64,000 bases of DNA from Actibacterium naphthalenivorans (GTDB taxonomy: Bacteria; Pseudomonadota; Alphaproteobacteria; Rhodobacterales; Rhodobacteraceae): positions 1,634,986 through 1,698,985 of the forward strand of contig NZ_JACIEQ010000001.1 in NCBI RefSeq assembly GCF_014196965.1. The letters run 5' to 3'. Positions 1-8,822 of the stretch are shown here, in pieces. Under the pieces are notes generated by a model. The model was not told the DNA's origin and searched no databases. It worked only from the letters and a program-made list of their open reading frames with translations. Within the stretch, counting starts at the first letter, position 1. The number at the start of each line of letters is the position of its first letter. The position numbers and the translations under genes were made by a program.

Positions 1-374
1 CCCGGTGTGGCATCGGGCCAGTTGTGATCGGTCATCAGGATCAGGTTGTAGAGCGGGTCGGGGCGGCGCAGGCGTTCGTGGCTGAACGGGTGGCCGGATG
101 CGGTGAGCCCGTGGTTATAGGCCGGATCGGCGGGGTCGTCCGACCAGATATCACGCGGGCCGATGGCGCGCTGCGGGAGTATGCCGCCCGGGCGCGGCAG
201 CCGGTCGGCGCGGAAGGCGGCGGCGCAGAGACGCAGCGGGCCGGTCGGGGTGGCGCCGTCGCCTTCGCGTTTATTCGCTGTGAGGCCGCGCTTGCCGATG
301 GCGCAGGCCAGGCGGCGGCCGAGGAACCGGGCGCCCCAGCGCGTTACCACGAGGTCATCCGCGCGCGGGGTCAC
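1..374 (-). CDS. L,D-transpeptidase (YkuD-like) family protein, C-terminus cut by window edge
   Basis: Reading leftwards from a GTG at 374, 124 codons are visible before the window ends. The stretch KREGDGATPTGPLRL (about residues 35-49), followed by a W-S-D-D-P and Y-N segment near residues 77-87, is typical of the N-terminal half of periplasmic YkuD-fold proteins that form L,D-cross-links in peptidoglycan or attach proteins to it. The catalytic His/Cys motif would lie beyond the edge, so activity cannot be judged. The GTG overlaps the ribA stop by four bases (GTGA), which implies translational coupling. No signal peptide is seen at this start. Confidence 0.72.
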   Translation of the reverse strand, partial: MTPRADDLVVTRWGARFLGRRLACAIGKRGLTANKREGDGATPTGPLRLCAAAFRADRLPRPGGILPQRAIGPRDIWSDDPADPAYNHGLTASGHPFSHERLRRPDPLYNLILMTDHNWPDATP

Positions 375-1462
375 AGCAGGTGGCCCGACTTTGCCGCCTT
401 GGTGGCCAGGTAATGGGCATTATGCCCGGTTTCGCCGACTTTCAGCGGAACGCGTTCGGTGACGGTGAGACCGTTGGCGGCCAGCATGGCCAGCTTGGCG
501 GGATTGTTCGTCATCAGCCGCACCTGCGAAAAGCCCATCTGTTTGAGGATCGAGGCGCCGAGGCGGAAATCACGCTCATCATCCTCGAACCCCAGCCGGT
601 GATTGGCCTCGACCGTGTCAAAGCCCTGATCCTGAAGCGAATAGGCACGCATCTTGTTGGCCAGGCCGATGCCGCGCCCCTCCTGATTGAGATAGAGCAG
701 GACGCCCGCGCCTTCGCGCCCCATCTGGGCCAGCGCGCCGCGCAACTGCGGGCCGCAATCGCATTTCAGCGAGCCCAGCAGATCGCCGGTGAAACAGGCG
801 GAGTGCAGGCGGGCCAGAACCGGCGTGTTGCGGGCGGGGGCGCCGATTTCGATGGCGTAATGTTCTTCGCCCCCGTCTTCGGGACGGAAGACATGCACGC
901 GCCCGGCCTCTGACACGTCCAGCGGGACGCGGGCGCTGACGACCGGGTTCAGCGGGCTGGACGCCTGGATCGCGGTTTCGGCTTCGGCCAGAAGCACCAT
1001 GGTCAGGCCATGTTCGGCGGCGAAGGCGGCGGGATCGGACAGTTCCATCGTCAGCACCGCAGGCAGAAGACGCGCGGATTTGGTGATGGCGATGGCGGCG
1101 CGATGCGGGGCGGCATCGCCGCCGCGCAGGCTTTGGAACGGGCCTTTCATCGGGGATTTCAGGTCGTCCGCCGGGTTGGCCACTGCATGGACCCAGCCGG
1201 GGGAGGCATCGGCAGGCACGCGCAGCCGGGCGATATCTCCGTCATAGGCGCGGGCCTTGAGCGTGGCGGCGCGGCGGGTGGTGATGACCAGCGTCAGGTG
1301 CGCGGCCATCGCCGTGAGCTGTGCCAGGCGCGCGGGATCCAGCGTTTCGGCGGCCAGAAACACCAGCCCGCCAGAGGGCCCGCCCAGCACGACGGGCACC
1401 CCCATGCGCAGATCGGCGCGGGCGCGGGCAAGGCGTTCGACGGGGGTGGGGCCAAGGCGCAT
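371..1462 (-). CDS. ribA: GTP cyclohydrolase II
   Basis: This enzyme opens GTP to 2,5-diamino-6-ribosylamino-pyrimidinone phosphate, the first step of riboflavin synthesis. The C-terminal half (about residues 205-363) has the zinc cysteines Cys223, Cys234 and Cys236 in HSACFTGDLLGSLKCDCG, and the GTP-binding run NQEGRGIGLANK. The first about 190 residues look like a degenerate relative of RibB and lack a convincing active site, as in many long alphaproteobacterial RibA proteins (363 residues here against about 200 in E. coli). The ATG at 1462 was chosen because GAGG lies upstream; an in-frame extension to 1567 lacks family similarity. It is divergent from the response regulator gene. No FMN riboswitch was recognised in the 164-base leader. 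Confidence 0.93.
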   Translation of the reverse strand: MRLGPTPVERLARARADLRMGVPVVLGGPSGGLVFLAAETLDPARLAQLTAMAAHLTLVITTRRAATLKARAYDGDIARLRVPADASPGWVHAVANPADDLKSPMKGPFQSLRGGDAAPHRAAIAITKSARLLPAVLTMELSDPAAFAAEHGLTMVLLAEAETAIQASSPLNPVVSARVPLDVSEAGRVHVFRPEDGGEEHYAIEIGAPARNTPVLARLHSACFTGDLLGSLKCDCGPQLRGALAQMGREGAGVLLYLNQEGRGIGLANKMRAYSLQDQGFDTVEANHRLGFEDDERDFRLGASILKQMGFSQVRLMTNNPAKLAMLAANGLTVTERVPLKVGETGHNAHYLATKAAKSGHLL

Positions 1463-1626
1463 CGGCCGTCCTCTTTCGGTTTTTCTGCGACAGGGTGTAA
1501 CCTGTTTGCCTGAAATATGAAACAAAGGCGGCAATTGCGACACGGTTGCGTGAGAATGTTGCAGCAAATCTTGCCGAACCCCGTGGTGCCGAACATCTGT
1601 GTTCAGGAAAAACGAGGAGTAGCGGC

Positions 1627-2313
1627 ATGGGAAATCTGAAGAAAATCCTGCTTGTCGATGACGAGGACGACCTGCGCGAGGCGCTGAGCGAACAATTGGT
1701 GATGACCGAGGATTTCGACGTTTTCGAAGCCGGCAGCGGCGCCGAGGCGATGGAGAAGGCCAGGGAAGCGATTTATGATCTGGTGATCCTGGACGTAGGC
1801 CTGCCCGACACCGACGGGCGCGAGTTGTGCCGGCTGATGCGCAAGCAGGGGGTCAAATGCCCGATCCTGATGCTGACCGGGCATGACAGCGATGCCGACA
1901 CCATTCTGGGGCTGGACGCGGGCGCGAATGACTACGTGACCAAGCCGTTCAAGTTTCCGGTGCTTCTGGCCCGCATCCGGGCGCAGCTGCGCCAGCATGA
2001 GCAATCCGAAGACGCGGTGTTTCAGCTTGGGCCCTATACGTTCAAGCCGGCGATGAAGATGCTGGTGGATGAGGACGACAGGAAAATCCGGCTGACAGAG
2101 AAAGAGACCAACATCCTGAAGTTCCTTTACCGCGCCTCCGAGGGTGTGGTGGCGCGCGATGTGCTGCTGCACGAGGTCTGGGGCTATAACGCCGGGGTGA
2201 CCACGCATACGCTGGAGACCCACATCTATCGGCTGCGCCAGAAGATCGAGCCCGACCCGTCGAATGCGCGGCTTCTGGTGACGGAAAGCGGCGGCTACCG
2301 TCTGGTGGCGTGA
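1627..2313 (+). CDS. OmpR/PhoB-family response regulator
   Basis: A 228-residue two-domain DNA-binding regulator. The receiver domain covers residues 1-120, with acidic pair Asp11/Asp12, phospho-acceptor Asp56 (LVILDVGLP), Thr84 and Lys106. The C-terminal winged helix covers about residues 130-228 (LTEKETNILKFLY ... THTLETHIYRLRQKIE). The start follows GAGGAG at good spacing. No histidine kinase lies next to it, so it is an orphan in this window. It resembles the CenR-type envelope regulators of alphaproteobacteria, but that assignment is an inference. It is followed by a structured 3' region ending in a strong terminator. Confidence 0.92.
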   Translation: MGNLKKILLVDDEDDLREALSEQLVMTEDFDVFEAGSGAEAMEKAREAIYDLVILDVGLPDTDGRELCRLMRKQGVKCPILMLTGHDSDADTILGLDAGANDYVTKPFKFPVLLARIRAQLRQHEQSEDAVFQLGPYTFKPAMKMLVDEDDRKIRLTEKETNILKFLYRASEGVVARDVLLHEVWGYNAGVTTHTLETHIYRLRQKIEPDPSNARLLVTESGGYRLVA

Positions 2314-2319
2314 GGTCAC

Positions 2320-2455
2320 AGTGTTGCCTGAATCGGCGGGTATGAAGCGTTGAGGGCAGGATTGTAGTGCAGGCATCCCTTGGCCAGGTCGGGGTAATGA
2401 CGTGGCAACCTCCCTGTTGGACTGGCCCGGGCTTTCGCGTCCGGGCCCTTTTTTT
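2320..2455 (+). ncRNA. candidate small RNA or 3'-UTR-derived RNA with CUCCCU loop
   Basis: The 249 bases between the response regulator and the transporter contain no convincing gene. They hold a small hairpin CAAC-CTCCCT-GTTG (2406-2419) whose loop is complementary to Shine-Dalgarno sequences, enclosed by a longer pairing (CCAGGTC at about 2385-2391 with GACTGG at 2420-2425). It runs directly into the terminator at 2424-2455. Rhodobacterales are known to make small RNAs with anti-SD loops followed by intrinsic terminators. No clear promoter was found, so it may be processed from the regulator mRNA. The 5' boundary is a guess. Confidence 0.3.
2424..2455 (+). terminator. intrinsic terminator after response regulator
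   Basis: Seven-base stem GGCCCGG (2424-2430) and CCGGGCC (2441-2447) around a ten-base loop, followed by seven T residues. It sits about 110 bases after the regulator stop and before the ABC transporter genes, so it separates the two units. Confidence 0.85.
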
Positions 2456-2562
2456 GTGCGTCGCGTCAATTCGACGCATCTGCATTGTGCAGCGCTGTGC
2501 TGAGCGCGGGTGCGGGGCGTCGCGGGGTTTAGGCGCCGGGGCCAAGCCGCTTAGCTGCGCGG

Positions 2563-3240
2563 ATGGAATTGCGCTTTTTCGAGATCTACCGGAACCCCGA
2601 GTATCTGGAACTTCTGTTCCGGGGCGCGATGACGAGCGCCGGGCTGACGGCGCTGTCTGGGCTTCTGGGGTTTCTCGCCGCGCTGCTTCTGGCTGGCGCG
2701 CGCTATCGCCGGATGCCGGTGTTGCGCCACGTGGCGGCGGCCTATGTCGAGTTTATCCGCAACACGCCGCTGATCGTGCAGCTTTTCTTTGTGGCATTCG
2801 GGCTGCCGCTGTTGCTGGGGTATCAGTGGCCGTTCTGGGGCCATGCGATCCTGGCGCTGACGCTGAATTTCTCGGCCTATTTCTCCGAGATCTTGCGGGC
2901 GGGGTTCACCACCGTCGGTGAGGGACAGCTGGAGGCCGCGCGGGCGCTGGGGGTGCGGCCGCTGACCGCGTTCCGAAAGATCGTGCTGCCGCAGGCGATC
3001 GCTCGCATGTACCCCTCATTGAACAGCCAGTTCATCTTTCTGTTCCTGACCACCGGCGTGATGTCGGAAATCGGGGTGCGCGACCTGACAGAGGCGGGCA
3101 TGTATATCGACAGCCGCACCTTTCGCTCGTTCGAGGTGTTCTTCACCCTGACGGTGATCTACATCCTGCTGTCGCTCGTTTTCAAAACCGTGCTGGCGCT
3201 GGTGCAAAGATGGCTGTTCGCCTGGCAGGTCGCGCGTTGA
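2563..3240 (+). CDS. polar amino-acid ABC transporter permease (HisM/GlnP type)
   Basis: A 225-residue inner-membrane permease with about five hydrophobic segments. The cytoplasmic EAA loop, EAARALGVRPLTAFRKIVLP (about 124-143), docks to the ATPase. The motif EFIRNTPLIVQLFF (about 63-76) is characteristic of the polar amino-acid uptake family. It forms a heterodimer with the next permease, whose start overlaps its 3' end. Substrate cannot be read from sequence. No ATP-binding subunit is encoded beside it. Confidence 0.9.
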   Translation: MELRFFEIYRNPEYLELLFRGAMTSAGLTALSGLLGFLAALLLAGARYRRMPVLRHVAAAYVEFIRNTPLIVQLFFVAFGLPLLLGYQWPFWGHAILALTLNFSAYFSEILRAGFTTVGEGQLEAARALGVRPLTAFRKIVLPQAIARMYPSLNSQFIFLFLTTGVMSEIGVRDLTEAGMYIDSRTFRSFEVFFTLTVIYILLSLVFKTVLALVQRWLFAWQVAR

Positions 3241-3944
3241 AGGATCTGTTCGTCACCCTGTTCGGCAAGCCCGAAGGCATCGTGCTGTTTCAGCTGATCG
3301 AGGCGACTCAATACACGATCTATCTGTCGCTGATCGCGTTTCTGGGGGGCGGGTTCGTCGGGGCGCTGATCACGCTGTTGCGGGTGTCGCCGTCGAAGGC
3401 GGCCAAGCGGATCGCGATCGGCTATATCTGGCTGTTCCAGTCGGCGCCGCTTTTGATGCTGTTATTCCTGTTCGGGCTGGGCGTGCCGCGTTTGCTGAAC
3501 CTGGATATCAGCCCGTGGTTCGCCGCTTCGGCGGCGCTGACGCTCTATTCCAGCGCCTATCTGTCGGATGTGTGGCGCGGCGCGCTGGAAAGCCTGCCGC
3601 GCGGTCAGTGGGAGGGGGGCCATGCGCTGGGCCTGCGGTTTGTGCCGACGCTGCGGCTGATCATTCTGCCGCAGGCGCTGCGGGTCGCGCTGGCGCCCAC
3701 GGTCGGGTTCATGGTGCAGATCATCAAGGGCACGTCGCTGGCCTATATCATCGGGTTTCACGATCTGATGAGCATCGGCAAGCGCTGGGCCAATGCGCCG
3801 GTCGACGGCACCGAGCCGTTCATCATCTTCCCGCTGATGGCGCTGATCTATTTCAGCCTGTGTTTTCCATTGTCGCTTTACGCCCGTTGGCTGGAGCGGC
3901 GCCTCGGCACGTTCGGGAACGTGCCCAAACCCACCGCTGCCTGA
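3210..3944 (+). CDS. polar amino-acid ABC transporter permease, second subunit
   Basis: A 244-residue membrane permease, partner of the preceding one, with the EAA-type loop in GHALGLRFVPTLRLIILPQA and several transmembrane helices. The ATG at 3210 overlaps the upstream gene by 31 bases. A TTG at 3237, giving a four-base TTGA overlap and a protein starting near KDLFVTLFGKP, is a credible alternative; neither has a strong ribosome site. Gene order permease-permease-binding protein is usual for the family, but the ATPase gene is missing here. Confidence 0.88.
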   Translation: MAVRLAGRALKDLFVTLFGKPEGIVLFQLIEATQYTIYLSLIAFLGGGFVGALITLLRVSPSKAAKRIAIGYIWLFQSAPLLMLLFLFGLGVPRLLNLDISPWFAASAALTLYSSAYLSDVWRGALESLPRGQWEGGHALGLRFVPTLRLIILPQALRVALAPTVGFMVQIIKGTSLAYIIGFHDLMSIGKRWANAPVDGTEPFIIFPLMALIYFSLCFPLSLYARWLERRLGTFGNVPKPTAA

Positions 3945-3969
3945 GTTGATAACCAAGAGGGAGACCATC

Positions 3970-4749
3970 ATGAAACTGTTCAAGACACTGATCGCCGCCG
4001 CGCTTGTCGCGGCTGCCAGCCCGGCGCTTGCCGATCTGTCGGACATCCTGTCCGCCGGCAAGGTCAAGATCGCCGTACCCGAAAGCTTCCCGCCCTTCGG
4101 CGCGCTGGGCGCCGAGGGCGAGCATGAGGGCTATGACGTGGACGTGGCCAAGCTGATCGCGGAAAACCTGGGCGTCGAGCTGGAGCTGGTGCCGGTCGTG
4201 TCGAAGCAGCGTATCCCGTTTCTGGAAACCGACAGGGTTGATCTTGTGGTTTCGGTGATGGGCGCCAACCCCGAGCGGGCCAAGTCGATCTGGTTTTCAG
4301 CCGCCTATGCGCCGTTCTATTCCGGCGCCTTCGCTTCGGCCGACAAGGCGATTGCGGGGCCTGCCGATCTGGCCGGCTTCAAGGTCGGCCTGACCGGTGG
4401 CACGCTGGAGGATCTGGAACTGACCAAGCTGACCGAAGGCACGGACGTGGAGATCATTCGGTTCGGCGATAACGCGGCCACCCTGTCTGCCTTCATCTCG
4501 GGGCAGGTGGATGTGCTGGTTTCGGGCAATACCGCCGCGGCCGAGATTTCCGAAAAGAACCCCGATATGTCGCTGGAGCGCAAGTTCATCATCAAGGACA
4601 GCCCGGCCTTCATCGGTGTGAAGAAGGGCAATTACGACCTGCTTCAGTGGGTCAACGTCTTCATCCTGCACAAGAAGCTGGGCGGAGAGCTGAACGCGAT
4701 CTCGGAAAAATGGCTGGGTCAGGCGCTGCCGCCGCTGCCCACGTTCTGA
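3970..4749 (+). CDS. periplasmic amino-acid-binding protein of ABC importer
   Basis: A 259-residue family 3 solute-binding protein. The first 21 residues form a Sec signal peptide ending ALA before DLSD. The mature part shows the family run IAVPESFPPFG and GYDVDVAKLIAENLG in lobe 1 and FIGVKKGNYDLLQWVN near the C-terminus. It would deliver a polar amino acid to the two upstream permeases. The ATG at 3970 is preceded by AAGAGGGA. A terminator follows directly, so it is the last gene of the unit. The ligand is unknown. Confidence 0.92.
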   Translation: MKLFKTLIAAALVAAASPALADLSDILSAGKVKIAVPESFPPFGALGAEGEHEGYDVDVAKLIAENLGVELELVPVVSKQRIPFLETDRVDLVVSVMGANPERAKSIWFSAAYAPFYSGAFASADKAIAGPADLAGFKVGLTGGTLEDLELTKLTEGTDVEIIRFGDNAATLSAFISGQVDVLVSGNTAAAEISEKNPDMSLERKFIIKDSPAFIGVKKGNYDLLQWVNVFILHKKLGGELNAISEKWLGQALPPLPTF

Positions 4750-4770
4750 ACCCGGCGCGAGTTTTGCAAG

Positions 4771-4797
4771 AGGCCCGGTTTCGCCGGGCCTTTTTGT
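4771..4797 (+). terminator. intrinsic terminator of ABC importer operon
   Basis: Stem AGGCCCGG (4771-4778) and CCGGGCCT (4784-4791), loop TTTCG, then a T-rich tail, 22 bases after the binding-protein stop. Confidence 0.88.
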
Positions 4798-4871
4798 TGT
4801 CGCGAATGCGTGGCTTGAGCCGGGCCGGCCAAGGCCCTAGGTTTGCGCGACCCTGCAACCGGAGCCTGCCC

Positions 4872-5660
4872 ATGCCCTTCACCGTCGCCACCTGGAACAT
4901 CAACTCCGTCCGGCTGCGCGAGCCAATCGTGCTGAAGCTGCTGGCCGAGGAAGCGCCGGATGTGCTGTGCCTGCAGGAATGCAAGAGCCCGGTCGACAAG
5001 ATCCCGCTGGAGGGGTTCCGGGCACTGGGCTACGGCCATGTGGTGGCGCGGGGGCAGAAGGGCTATAACGGGGTGGCGATCCTGTCGAAGCTGCCCATCG
5101 CCGATGTCGGAGAGATGGATTTCGCCGGGCTGGGCCACGCGCGGCATGTGGCTGCGAGGCTGGAAAACGGCGTGACCATCCACAATTTCTACGTGCCCGC
5201 CGGCGGCGATGTGCCGGATCGCATGGTGAATGAGAAATTTGGCCAGAAGCTGGATTACCTGACTGAAATGCGCGACTGGTTTCATGGCGACGCGCCCGAG
5301 AAATCGATTCTGGTGGGCGATCTGAACATCGCCCCGCGCGAGGATGACGTCTGGAACCACAAGCAGTTGCTGAAGATCGTCAGCCATACCCCGATCGAGG
5401 TGGAGCATCTGGGCCAGGCGCAGGAGGCGGGCAGATGGGTGGATGTCACGCGGGCCGATATTCCCCAGGGGCTGCTTTACAGCTGGTGGTCCTATCGCGC
5501 GAGGGATTGGGACGCCGCGGACAAGGGCCGCAGGCTCGATCACATCTGGGCCACGCCGGATATCTCGAACGCCGCGCATGGCTCGCGCATTCTGCGCGCG
5601 GCACGGGGCTGGGAAAAGCCGAGCGACCATGCGCCGGTCTTTGCGAGCTTCGATCTGTGA
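4872..5660 (+). CDS. xth: exodeoxyribonuclease III
   Basis: A 262-residue member of the exonuclease-endonuclease-phosphatase family, acting as AP endonuclease and 3' repair exonuclease in base-excision repair. Visible active-site motifs are ATWNINSVR (6-14), the metal ligand Glu36 in LQECK, GDLNIAPREDDVWN in the middle, RRLDHIWA and SDHAPVF near the end. The ATG at 4872 is the start that matches the family N-terminus. Single gene between two terminator-bounded units. Confidence 0.95.
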   Translation: MPFTVATWNINSVRLREPIVLKLLAEEAPDVLCLQECKSPVDKIPLEGFRALGYGHVVARGQKGYNGVAILSKLPIADVGEMDFAGLGHARHVAARLENGVTIHNFYVPAGGDVPDRMVNEKFGQKLDYLTEMRDWFHGDAPEKSILVGDLNIAPREDDVWNHKQLLKIVSHTPIEVEHLGQAQEAGRWVDVTRADIPQGLLYSWWSYRARDWDAADKGRRLDHIWATPDISNAAHGSRILRAARGWEKPSDHAPVFASFDL

Positions 5661-5730
5661 CATTGGGTCTTGGGTTTTTCGCCCAAGGCGCACATATAAG
5701 GGCAAACGCGCCTGAAACCCGAGGACGGAT

Positions 5731-6648
5731 ATGCTTGAACTTGGTGGAACCCCGAATGCGGCCCCGGCCGATGACCTGATCAAGGACAGCTCGGAAGCGA
5801 CCTTCATGCAGGATGTCGTCGAGACCAGTAAGCAAGTGCCGGTCATCGTCGATTTCTGGGCGCCGTGGTGCGGCCCCTGCAAATCGCTTGGCCCGGCGCT
5901 GGAAAAAGCGGTGACCGAGGCGGGCGGCAAGGTGCGCATGGTCAAGGTCAACGTCGACGAGAACCAGCAGATCGCGGCGCAGCTGCGCATCCAGTCGATC
6001 CCGACGGTTTATGCCTTTTTCGACGGTCAGCCGATCGACGGTTTTCAGGGCGCGGTGCCCCCGGCCGAGATCGCGGCCTTCATCGAACGGGTGGTCGCGG
6101 CAGGCGGCGGCGCGGGTGATGGCGGCCTGGCCGAAGCGGTCGAGGCCGCAGAGCAGATGCTGGCCGAAGGGGCCGTGGTCGATGCGGCGCAGACCTTTGC
6201 CGCGATCCTGGGCGAAGAGCCCGAGAATGCCGCCGCCTATGGCGGGATGATCCGCGCGCATCTGGCACTGGGGGAGGTCGATCAGGCCGAGGCGCTGCTG
6301 AATGCCGCGCCCAAGGCTGTGGCAGCCACCCCGGAAGTAGAGGCGGCGGGCGCGCAGGTGGCGCTGGCCCGTCAGGCCGCCAAGGCCGGGCCGGTGGCCG
6401 AACTGCGCGCGGCGGTGGATGCCGATCCCGACAACCTTCAGGCGCGGTTCGATCTGGCGCAGGCGCTGCATGCGGCGGGCGAGGTCGAGGCGGCCGTGGA
6501 TGAATTGCTGGATCTGTTCCGCCGCGACCGTGAATGGAACGACGGCGCCGCCAAGGCGCAGCTTTTCACGATCTTCGATGCGCTGAAACCGCAGGATCCG
6601 ATCGCGCTGGCGGGCCGGCGCAAGCTGTCATCCATTATATTTGCCTGA
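5731..6648 (+). CDS. thioredoxin-domain chaperone, CnoX/YbbN type
   Basis: A 305-residue protein with a thioredoxin fold (about 20-125) and a C-terminal tetratricopeptide-like helical part (about 130-300). The redox motif WCGPC is intact at 46-50, unlike E. coli CnoX which has lost the first cysteine of CXXC, so it may also work as an oxidoreductase. CnoX proteins hold oxidised clients and pass them to GroEL/DnaK. The start follows GAGGACGG. It is close to the Lon-N protein and Trm112 gene downstream (18-base gap), probably one operon. Confidence 0.88.
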   Translation: MLELGGTPNAAPADDLIKDSSEATFMQDVVETSKQVPVIVDFWAPWCGPCKSLGPALEKAVTEAGGKVRMVKVNVDENQQIAAQLRIQSIPTVYAFFDGQPIDGFQGAVPPAEIAAFIERVVAAGGGAGDGGLAEAVEAAEQMLAEGAVVDAAQTFAAILGEEPENAAAYGGMIRAHLALGEVDQAEALLNAAPKAVAATPEVEAAGAQVALARQAAKAGPVAELRAAVDADPDNLQARFDLAQALHAAGEVEAAVDELLDLFRRDREWNDGAAKAQLFTIFDALKPQDPIALAGRRKLSSIIFA

Positions 6649-6666
6649 CCGTCGGGAAGAGCTACC

Positions 6667-7320
6667 TTGATCGGTATGTTCTCATCCGCTGATCTGCCGA
6701 AGGCGATTCCCGTCTTCCCCTTGCCGGGCGCGCTGCTGCTGCCCCGGGCGCGGCTGCCGCTGAATATCTTCGAGCCGCGCTACCTTGCGATGCTCGATGA
6801 CACGCTGAAGACGCCGCACCGGCTGATCGGCATGGTGCAGCCCCGGCAAGTGCCGGGCGGCGACGCGAAAAAGCTGCATGCGATCGGCTGCGCCGGGCGC
6901 GTCACCGCGTTTTCTGAAACGGAGGACGGGCGCTACATGATCACCCTGTCCGGCATCTCGCGCTATCGCATCCGGCAGGAGGTTTCGGGCTTCTGCCCCT
7001 ATCTGCGCGCCGATGTCAGCTGGGCCGGGTTCGACAGGGATCTGGGCCATGCGGAACAGGACAATGGGTTCGACCGGGCCTGTTTCATGGATCTGCTGAG
7101 GCGCTATTTCCATGACCGCAGCCTCTCGACCGATTGGGAAAGCCTGAAGGCGGCGGATGATGAATTGCTGATCAACTCTCTGTCGATGCTGTGCCCCTTC
7201 GCGCCGGAAGACAAGCAGGCCCTGCTGGAGGCGCCGACGCTGACCAATCGGCGCGAAACCCTTTCGACCTTGCTGGAATTCGCCCTGCGTGGCGGCAATA
7301 ACGAAGAGATGATGCAATGA
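6667..7320 (+). CDS. Lon N-terminal (LON substrate-binding) domain protein
   Basis: A stand-alone 217-residue copy of the Lon substrate-binding domain with the family opening [20 protein letters not shown] and [11 protein letters not shown]. No ATPase or protease domain is present. Function in bacteria is uncertain; a role in recognising misfolded substrates is inferred. The TTG at 6667 is preferred because GGAAGAG ends five bases upstream; an ATG at 6676 is possible but poorly spaced. It overlaps the next gene by four bases (ATGA). Confidence 0.88.
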   Translation: MIGMFSSADLPKAIPVFPLPGALLLPRARLPLNIFEPRYLAMLDDTLKTPHRLIGMVQPRQVPGGDAKKLHAIGCAGRVTAFSETEDGRYMITLSGISRYRIRQEVSGFCPYLRADVSWAGFDRDLGHAEQDNGFDRACFMDLLRRYFHDRSLSTDWESLKAADDELLINSLSMLCPFAPEDKQALLEAPTLTNRRETLSTLLEFALRGGNNEEMMQ

Positions 7321-7499
7321 CCGACGAACCCAAGGCCGACCGCCGCATGCTGGAGGCGCTGGTGTGCCCGGTGTCGCAGGGTGTGCTGAGCTATGACGCG
7401 GAAAAGCAGGAGCTGGTGTCGAAAGCGGCGCATCTGGCCTTTCCGATCCGCAACGGAATCCCGATCATGCTGGTCGATGAGGCGCGCGAGATCGCATAG
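7317..7499 (+). CDS. Trm112 family protein
   Basis: A 60-residue protein with the Trm112/YcaR pattern: [15 protein letters not shown], then [21 protein letters not shown]. In other organisms such proteins stabilise methyltransferases. It keeps only one cysteine (Cys17) of the usual zinc set, which is normal for proteobacterial members. Translation is coupled to the upstream Lon-N gene through ATGA. The convergent hydroxylase gene ends 13 bases further on. Confidence 0.9.
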   Translation: MTDEPKADRRMLEALVCPVSQGVLSYDAEKQELVSKAAHLAFPIRNGIPIMLVDEAREIA

Positions 7500-7512
7500 C
7501 CTGCGCGCGGCG

Positions 7513-8739
7513 TCAGATCGGGCGGCCCTTCATCAGGCGCGGCAGTTCCCCGTTCAGCCCAGCGGCTTCGCGGATGAAGCGGCGGCGCAGGCCGGGCATG
7601 GCGTTCACGGCGCCCAGCCCGATGTCGCGCACCGCACGCAGCAGGGGGTTGTCGTTCGAAAACAGCCGGTTGAACCCGTCCGTCGCAAGCGCAAGGGTTG
7701 CCGTGTCCCAGCGGCGCCAGCGCTGATACCGCTCCAGCACATCGCGCGCGCCGATCTCTTCGCCGCGGCGGCAGGCGTCTACCAGCACCTCGGCCAGGGC
7801 GGCGACATCGCGCAGGCCAAGGTTCAGCCCCTGTCCGGCAATCGGATGCACCCCATGCGCGGCATCACCGACCAGCGCCAGACGATCGCCGATCAGCGCA
7901 TTGGCGAGGGTCAGGCTCAGCGGATAGGTGAAGCGGGTGCCGGCAAGGTGAATCTCGCCCAGAAAATCGCCGAAGCGCGGGCGTAGCGCGGCAAGATAGC
8001 CGACGTCGTCCAGCGCCTGAATGGCGGCGGCCTGTTCATGGGTCTCGCTCCAGACAATCGAACAGCGGTTGCCCGGCAGTGGCAGGATGGCCAACGGCCC
8101 CGGCGGCATGAAAAACTGATGCGCGATGCCATGGTGCGGCTTTTCGTGGCCGATGGCGCAGACCAGCGCGGTTTGCCCGTAGTCCCAGCCGGTGCGCGCG
8201 ATCCCCGCGCGATCCGCCGTGCCGCTGCGCCGCCCGTCGCACCCGACCAGAAGCCGGGCGGTGCGGGTGCCGCCAGAAGCAAGCGTCACGGTCACGCCGG
8301 CGGACTGCACATCCTGCGCCACGACGGTTGTACCGGCAAGGTGGGTGATGCGCGGTTCGGCGGCCATCGCGCTCAGAAGGGCGCGGCGCAGAAAGCGATC
8401 CTCGATCATGAAGCCCATCGGGCCTTCCTCGATCTCGGCATGGTCGAACTCCAGCACGAAAGGCGCGGGGCCTTCTCCGGCATGACCGTCAGAGACCTTG
8501 ATCTCAAGGATGGGCTGCGCATCCGCGGCAAGGCCCGCCCACAGGCCGATCGCCGATAACAGCCGCTGCGAGGCAAGCGCCAGCGCGTAGCTGCGCCCGT
8601 CGAACCCCGAGGTGCCGCGGGTGTCGGCAGGAATGGCATCAACCACCGTCACGCTCAGCCCGCCCTGGGCCAGGGCCAGCGCCAGGGCAGAGCCGTTCAG
8701 CCCGCCCCCCACGATCAGCACGTCGGAATCATATGTCAT
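7513..8739 (-). CDS. FAD-dependent ubiquinone-biosynthesis hydroxylase, UbiH/UbiF/VisC family
   Basis: A 408-residue flavin monooxygenase. The dinucleotide-binding motif DVLIVGGGLNGSALALALA lies at about 6-24, the DG-type motif VGCDGRRSGTADRAG near 160, and the FAD ribityl-binding motif LVGDAAHGVHPIAGQGLNLG near 285. It would hydroxylate the aromatic ring of a ubiquinone precursor at the inner membrane. The ring position (C1, C5 or C6) cannot be assigned from sequence alone. The ATG at 8739 matches the family start. It is divergent from the amidase gene, with start codons about 80 bases apart. Confidence 0.9.
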   Translation of the reverse strand: MTYDSDVLIVGGGLNGSALALALAQGGLSVTVVDAIPADTRGTSGFDGRSYALALASQRLLSAIGLWAGLAADAQPILEIKVSDGHAGEGPAPFVLEFDHAEIEEGPMGFMIEDRFLRRALLSAMAAEPRITHLAGTTVVAQDVQSAGVTVTLASGGTRTARLLVGCDGRRSGTADRAGIARTGWDYGQTALVCAIGHEKPHHGIAHQFFMPPGPLAILPLPGNRCSIVWSETHEQAAAIQALDDVGYLAALRPRFGDFLGEIHLAGTRFTYPLSLTLANALIGDRLALVGDAAHGVHPIAGQGLNLGLRDVAALAEVLVDACRRGEEIGARDVLERYQRWRRWDTATLALATDGFNRLFSNDNPLLRAVRDIGLGAVNAMPGLRRRFIREAAGLNGELPRLMKGRPI

Positions 8740-8822
8740 GCCCCGCACTATGCGCGGCCGCGCGGGATTGTCCATGCGCCGCGAGGCCGCTACCGTCATT
8801 CCGGCAAAGCGGGGAGAGCGAA

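Noticed and set aside
1463..1626. FMN riboswitch in the ribA leader
   Set aside because: The conserved six-stem FMN aptamer core (AGGAT, GATTC-type boxes) is not seen.
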